NCBI GenBank assembly: GCA_019635635.1
Contig: JAHBZB010000001.1
Span: 1,178,001-1,242,000 of the forward strand
Origin: Xanthobacteraceae bacterium
GTDB lineage: Bacteria > Pseudomonadota > Alphaproteobacteria > Rhizobiales > Xanthobacteraceae
Reading direction: 5' to 3'
Length of the DNA: 64,000 bases
Every line of letters begins with the position of its first letter. The stretch's first letter is position 1. Of this stretch, positions 60,613 to 64,000 are shown piece after piece. The position numbers and the translations under genes are program-made. The notes beneath the pieces were generated by a model. That model was not told where the DNA came from. It saw nothing but the letters and a program-made list of their open reading frames with translations, and did not search any database.

Positions 60613-61422
60613 ATGTTCGCAAAATCGGGTGACGCAGACATTCATTATGAAACCGTCGGGCAGGGTGAGCCGCTCCTGTTGGTGGCGGGGCTCGGCGGTG
60701 CAGCTTCTTACTGGAATCCCAATCTCGACGCCTTTGCAAAGCACTATTCCGTGCTTCTGCACGACCATCGCGGCACTGGGAAAAGTTCGCGCTCGGAAGT
60801 GGCGCAGACGGTCGAACTGATGACCGACGATCTTCTGCGCGTCATGGATGATGCGAAAGTGGCATGCGCACACTTCGTCGGTCACTCGACCGGTGGTGCG
60901 ATCGGGCAGGTGCTTGCGGCGCGCGCGCCGGAGCGGGTTGCGAGCCTCGTGCTCTATGCGACTTGGGCTGAACTCGACCCACAGATGGCGATGTGTCTGA
61001 AGCTTCGCAAGCGCGTTCTGCGCAGCATGGGCGAAGCGGAATATCACCGGACCACACCCGTTTTCCTTTATCCCCCTTATTATGTTCGCGCGAATTGGCC
61101 TGTGCTTGAACAGGAAATCGCGGCTGCGATCGAGAATACTTCGCCAGCGACGATCATGGACTCCCGCGTCACCGGCATCATGCAGTTCGACGGGATGCAG
61201 TATCTGAAAAAAATATCCTGCCCCACGATGGTGCTCGTCGCCGAGGACGACATCCTCACGCCGCCTTATCTCTCGGACCAGATCGTGGGGCGGCTGCGCT
61301 CTCCGACAATCGTGAAGCTGCCGCGCGGCGGCCATGCGGTATCGCGTACGGAGCCAGCCGCCTTCAATGAGGCCGTGCTGAATTTTCTTGGACAGCACCG
61401 GATGCAGGGAGTTGCGGCGTGA
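60613..61422 (+). CDS. Alpha/beta hydrolase with complete triad (RutD relative)
   Basis: ATG 60613 starts 269 residues; a longer frame from 60106 lies in the permease gene out of phase. Motifs: LLLVAGLGGAASYWNPNLDA (oxyanion loop), HDHRGTGKSSRS, AHFVGHSTGGAIGQVLAARA (nucleophilic Ser), VLVAEDDILTPPYLSDQI (Asp) and LPRGGHAVSRTEPAAF (His). Unlike RutD of the same operon it keeps the Ser. It may cleave an ester or amide of the imported compound. The stop overlaps the ATPase start. Confidence 0.9.
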   Translation: MFAKSGDADIHYETVGQGEPLLLVAGLGGAASYWNPNLDAFAKHYSVLLHDHRGTGKSSRSEVAQTVELMTDDLLRVMDDAKVACAHFVGHSTGGAIGQVLAARAPERVASLVLYATWAELDPQMAMCLKLRKRVLRSMGEAEYHRTTPVFLYPPYYVRANWPVLEQEIAAAIENTSPATIMDSRVTGIMQFDGMQYLKKISCPTMVLVAEDDILTPPYLSDQIVGRLRSPTIVKLPRGGHAVSRTEPAAFNEAVLNFLGQHRMQGVAA

Positions 61423-62210
61423 TGCAGAACAGCCAGGCTACGGTACTCGCTGCCGAAAACGTCAAGATGACGTTCAACACGGACACGTCGGAAGAAGTAA
61501 CCGCGATCTCGAACATCGGTTTCGAACTGAAACAGGGAGAAATTCTCGGCATCGTGGGGCCGTCGGGTTGCGGCAAGACCACGCTTTTCAATATCATTGC
61601 CGGCCTACAGGCTCCGACCGCGGGCACGATCCTCGTTAATGGCAATCGCGTGCAGGATGCGAGCGGTCACGTGGGCTACATGCTGCAAAAGGACCTCCTG
61701 CTGCCATGGCGCAGTGTGATCGACAACGTCATTCTGGGGCTTCAGGTACGCGGTATTGCGGCAAAAGAATCAAAGACGATCGCCCAGAATCTCATCAACG
61801 CTTATGGCCTCAAAGGCTTTGAGCAAGCCTATCCTTCGGCGCTATCGGGCGGCATGCGCCAGCGCGTCGCCTTCATGCGCACACTTGCCTTCAGCCCGGA
61901 CGTGATCCTGCTCGATGAGCCGTTCTCGGCGCTCGACAGCCAGACCCGGCTCTTGCTGCAAGCAGATGTCATGCGGATCATCCGCGAGCGTAATTGCAGC
62001 GTCGTGCTGGTCACGCATGACGTCGGTGAAGCTATTACGATGTGCGACCGCATCGTCGTCATTACCAGTAGGCCGGGCAGGGTGAAGTCGGTGCATACGA
62101 TCGGCATCGATCCGGCGCTCCGGCATCCTTTGAAGATTCGCAAGCAGGCCCGCTTCAACGAGCTTTACGAAATGATCTGGGACGAACTCGGCATTCAGTT
62201 CGCGGCTTAG
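61422..62210 (+). CDS. ABC importer ATP-binding protein (Rut locus)
   Basis: ATG 61422 in a TGATG junction with the hydrolase. 262 residues: Walker A VGPSGCGKTTLFNIIA, Q-loop YMLQKDLLLPWRSV, signature SALSGGMRQRVAFMRTLAF, Walker B VILLDEPFSALDSQTRLLL, H-loop VVLVTHDVGEAITMCDRI. Same family as the two other importers here but placed between enzyme genes, so importer and enzymes are interleaved. Confidence 0.95.
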   Translation: MQNSQATVLAAENVKMTFNTDTSEEVTAISNIGFELKQGEILGIVGPSGCGKTTLFNIIAGLQAPTAGTILVNGNRVQDASGHVGYMLQKDLLLPWRSVIDNVILGLQVRGIAAKESKTIAQNLINAYGLKGFEQAYPSALSGGMRQRVAFMRTLAFSPDVILLDEPFSALDSQTRLLLQADVMRIIRERNCSVVLVTHDVGEAITMCDRIVVITSRPGRVKSVHTIGIDPALRHPLKIRKQARFNELYEMIWDELGIQFAA

Positions 62211-62219
62211 CCAGGTTCA

Positions 62220-63011
62220 ATGGCGGAAATGAAATATCAGGTTTATGGCAGGGCCGGACGCGACGTGCCGACGGTCGTATTCTCGGCGGGCCTCGGCGGG
62301 TCGCATCACTTCTGGCGGCCGCAGATCGAGGCACTCGGCGAGAGATTCCGGATCATCGGCTACGATCATCGTGGTACCGGCGCGAATGCGGAGCCGCTTC
62401 CCGAGAATTATTCGATTGAACAGATGGCCGCCGACGTAGTCGAGTTGCTCGATGCGGACGGCAGCGAGGGCGTTCATTTTATCGGGCATGCTCTTGGCGC
62501 GATTATTGGATTTGCATTGGCTCGCAGCAATCCGACGCGCGTGAAGTCTCTCATTCCGGTCAATGGCTGGATGCAGGTGAGCAAACATACGCGGCGTTGT
62601 TTCGATGCCCGTTGCGATTTGCTGTTGTCATCGGGTGCCGAGGCCTACGTGAAGGCTCAGCCGATTTTTCTCTATCCTTCCGCGTGGCTCGAAGCGCATT
62701 CCGAAGAGGTTGCGCATGAAGAGGAGATCGGAATTAAGAATTTTCAGGGTGCCGATAATCTTCTGCGCAGGATCGGGGCACTGCTGAAGTTCGACGCCAG
62801 CCCATGGCTGCATGAGTTGAACTGTCCGATGCTCGTCGCGGCGACGCGCGACGACGTGCTGGTGCCTTGGACCTGTTCGCAGACGCTTGCCGAAAAAGCC
62901 GCGAAAGCCACGCTATGGGTGAGCGCCGAAGGCGGTCACGGCTTCACGGCGATAGCGCCTGAGGAATTCAATAAGAGAGCGGCGAGCTTCATAGAACACG
63001 CCGCAAGCTGA
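62220..63011 (+). CDS. rutD: RutD-like alpha/beta hydrolase lacking the Ser nucleophile
   Basis: A 263-residue protein close to RutD: VVFSAGLGGSHHFWRPQIEA, ENYSIEQMAADVVELLDADG, VNGWMQVSKHTRRCFDARCD, KNFQGADNLLRRIGALLKFD. The elbow reads VHFIGHALGAIIGFALA, with Ala where a hydrolase has Ser, as in E. coli RutD. RutD is credited with hydrolysing aminoacrylate. Asp and His near the C-terminus (ATRDDVLVP, GGHGFTAI) are kept. Last gene of the operon. Confidence 0.9.
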   Translation: MAEMKYQVYGRAGRDVPTVVFSAGLGGSHHFWRPQIEALGERFRIIGYDHRGTGANAEPLPENYSIEQMAADVVELLDADGSEGVHFIGHALGAIIGFALARSNPTRVKSLIPVNGWMQVSKHTRRCFDARCDLLLSSGAEAYVKAQPIFLYPSAWLEAHSEEVAHEEEIGIKNFQGADNLLRRIGALLKFDASPWLHELNCPMLVAATRDDVLVPWTCSQTLAEKAAKATLWVSAEGGHGFTAIAPEEFNKRAASFIEHAAS

Positions 63012-63315
63012 CCACTCGTGCTGAGTGATAGTCTCGCTAAGACCATACCATATCCGCCTTTTGCCCCGCGATAATCAGCGATCTAGTGTATAGGTGGATA
63101 ATGACTGAACTGGGCATGGGCTATCGCTTAGTAAGTGCCAGTGACTGAGCGTACAGTTTCGGATTGGATTGCGACAGGTCCCGTTTCCTCCAAGCCGCTT
63201 TGAAATTGACCGCATAAGTATCTTGGTTCGCTTGCGGCGAATAATTTGATGAATGCTCCGACGGGAGGAGAGCCCCAGCAGATTGTGAAGATAGATCCGA
63301 AGGCGGGGTAATTCC

Positions 63316-63378
63316 ATTCCGACAAACACGAATTTCGACTTATTGGACAATGCCGCGGCAAGGGCAGTTTGTCGGAAT
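63316..63378. repeat. Inverted-repeat element at right border
   Basis: ATTCCGACAAAC (63316-63327) and GTTTGTCGGAAT (63367-63378) are perfect 12-base arms around 39 bases. A degenerate version lies at about 56243-56305, the same distance before the left 32-base repeat. It may be part of an attachment region recognised by a lost recombinase. Confidence 0.65.
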
Positions 63379-63397
63379 GAGCGTTGAAATTATTGGC

Positions 63398-63445
63398 TTT
63401 TCTAACAACTTCTAAGCTGTTGGTCGCAGACCCACCAATCTTTTC
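63398..63445 (+). repeat. 32-base direct repeat, right copy, fused to tRNA-Met scar
   Basis: 63398-63429 equals 56322-56353. Instead of continuing into the tRNA-Arg 3' end, it switches after one base to CCCACCAATCTTTTC (63431-63445), which equals the tRNA-Met scar end at 55532-55546. The junction thus combines two different attachment sites. Confidence 0.85.
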
Positions 63446-63626
63446 CAGTAGCTTCGCAAGTATCTGACCGATCGCCACGCGCTGCGCTTGGCATCGCCAT
63501 CTCGTCCTCATGAAGCTACGCGGCTTCGCGTGCCGTCGTGCGAGCCTCTTTACGGGAGTGCGCGTTTGCGGACCCCGTCTTGACGAATGTTCCAACTGTC
63601 GTAACGTATCAAGAAAATGAAATGCC

Positions 63627-63643
63627 GTTTCACTATGTGAAAC
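63627..63643. promoter_or_regulatory. IclR-type operator palindrome
   Basis: GTTTCAC-TAT-GTGAAAC is a perfect seven-base inverted repeat centred 27 bases before the IclR start codon. It is near the GTTTCAT-N-ATGAAAC style of IclR-family sites. Autoregulation is inferred. Confidence 0.7.
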
Positions 63644-63661
63644 AACGGATGAATTGTCGAG

Positions 63662-64000
63662 ATGACCGTCAAAACTCTCGTGAAAGGGCTTTATGTCCTT
63701 GAGGCGCTGGCGAGCCGATCGGGCCCTGTCGGCGTTGCAGCGCTCGCCCGCGAATTGGGCATGCCCAAAAGCAATGTGTTCCGGCTTCTGAATGCTCTCG
63801 TCGCCCAACGTTATGTGATGAAGCGTTCGGAAGACGATCAGTATCAAATTACGCTCAAGCTCTGGGAGCTTGGAACGCATGTCATGTCGCAGGTCGATTT
63901 AATCAATGCAGCATCGTCGTCGCTGGAAGAACTTGCATCTCGATCGGGTGAGACGAGCCAGCTTGCAATGCTCGACGCGTATGAGAGCGTCTATGTCGAT
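63662..64000 (+). CDS. IclR-family regulator, partial
   Basis: ATG 63662 opens 113 codons that run off the right edge. MTVKTLVKGLYVLEALASRS and VAALARELGMPKSNVFRLLN form the IclR winged HTH; YQITLKLWELGTHVMSQVDL starts the effector domain. It is co-directional with the Rut-like operon and 650 bases downstream, so it may control the following genes outside the window rather than the operon. Confidence 0.9.
   Translation, partial: MTVKTLVKGLYVLEALASRSGPVGVAALARELGMPKSNVFRLLNALVAQRYVMKRSEDDQYQITLKLWELGTHVMSQVDLINAASSSLEELASRSGETSQLAMLDAYESVYVD

Larger units (their letters stand above)
63012..63661. other. Intergenic region with element end and IclR operator
   Basis: 650 bases. It holds a 12-base inverted element (63316-63378), the 32-base direct repeat joined to a second scar (63398-63445) and the IclR-type palindrome (63627-63643). 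A minus-strand frame (63128-63880) covers part of this but looks like read-through of the scars and the antisense of IclR. Confidence 0.6.

Noticed and set aside
63128-63880. A 250-codon minus-strand frame at the right border
   Set aside because: It reads through the attachment scars and the antisense of the IclR gene. The LEKIGGSATNSLEV part is only the reverse of tRNA scar sequence.

Overview
The window looks like a chromosomal segment of an alphaproteobacterium of the Hyphomicrobiales (a Bradyrhizobium/Afipia-type relative). This is inferred from the style of the proteins: a TIGR02444 protein, tRNA-Met and tRNA-Arg(UCU) scars of rhizobial type, many Tat- or Sec-exported solute-binding proteins, and sigma-54 and MarR control of catabolic operons. 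No database search was possible, so the genus is not fixed. Base composition is uneven: about 1-29 kb and 48-56 kb are visibly richer in A+T and packed with short hypothetical genes, while 29-48 kb and 56-63 kb read like well-kept catabolic operons.

Layout. (1) 1-29 kb is a mosaic accessory region. It holds a small tyrosine recombinase coupled to an HhH-GPD-like gene that leaves the window, small exported proteins, a SRAP gene, then a defence island. The defence genes are a TrlF-type PHP/AAA ATPase, a type IIG (MmeI-like) restriction-methylase, a SIR2-like protein, a McrB/McrC-like pair and a UvrD-like helicase. A duplicated gene pair (a metallophosphatase and a divergent HTH protein) brackets the McrBC/helicase part; one copy is intact (27-29 kb) and one carries an exact internal deletion (19 kb). 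A family of short palindromes (half-site ACTYGWTAGCTTT) is scattered through these accessory parts. (2) 29.4-39.4 kb is a one-carbon locus: folD, an MTHFR-like gene, two divergent PanB-like genes, a complete ABC importer, a TauE/SafE permease and a PrpR-type sigma-54 activator. Two sigma-54 promoters and a perfect 15-bp inverted repeat lie where such an activator would work. (3) 40-48.2 kb holds a UbiX/MarR operon facing an ABC importer-UbiD-SDR-aldehyde dehydrogenase operon. Two matched operators lie between them. (4) 48.2-56.4 kb is decaying accessory DNA: gene fragments, a HigBA-like toxin-antitoxin pair, a P1B-type metal ATPase, a dead anion transporter, a truncated integrase and tRNA scars. 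(5) 56.3-63.4 kb is bracketed by identical 32-bp repeats. It carries LysR, an ABC importer, RutB-, RutC- and RutD-like proteins and a second hydrolase, followed by an IclR regulator with its own palindrome that runs off the right edge.

How the genes may work together. All three catabolic loci pair an NMT1/SsuA-type binding-protein importer with a short pathway. In (2), inference suggests that an imported compound donates or accepts a one-carbon unit on tetrahydrofolate, handled by the PanB-like proteins and then interconverted by FolD and the MTHFR-like protein. In (3), an imported acid would be decarboxylated by a prenyl-FMN-dependent UbiD enzyme, with UbiX made from the facing operon, and then oxidised by the SDR and ALDH. 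In (4)-(5), the Rut enzymes for ureidoacrylate/aminoacrylate are present without the RutA ring-opening oxygenase, so the substrate may enter the cell already opened or be opened by an enzyme outside the window. Loci (2) and (5) are the best candidates here for undescribed biology.
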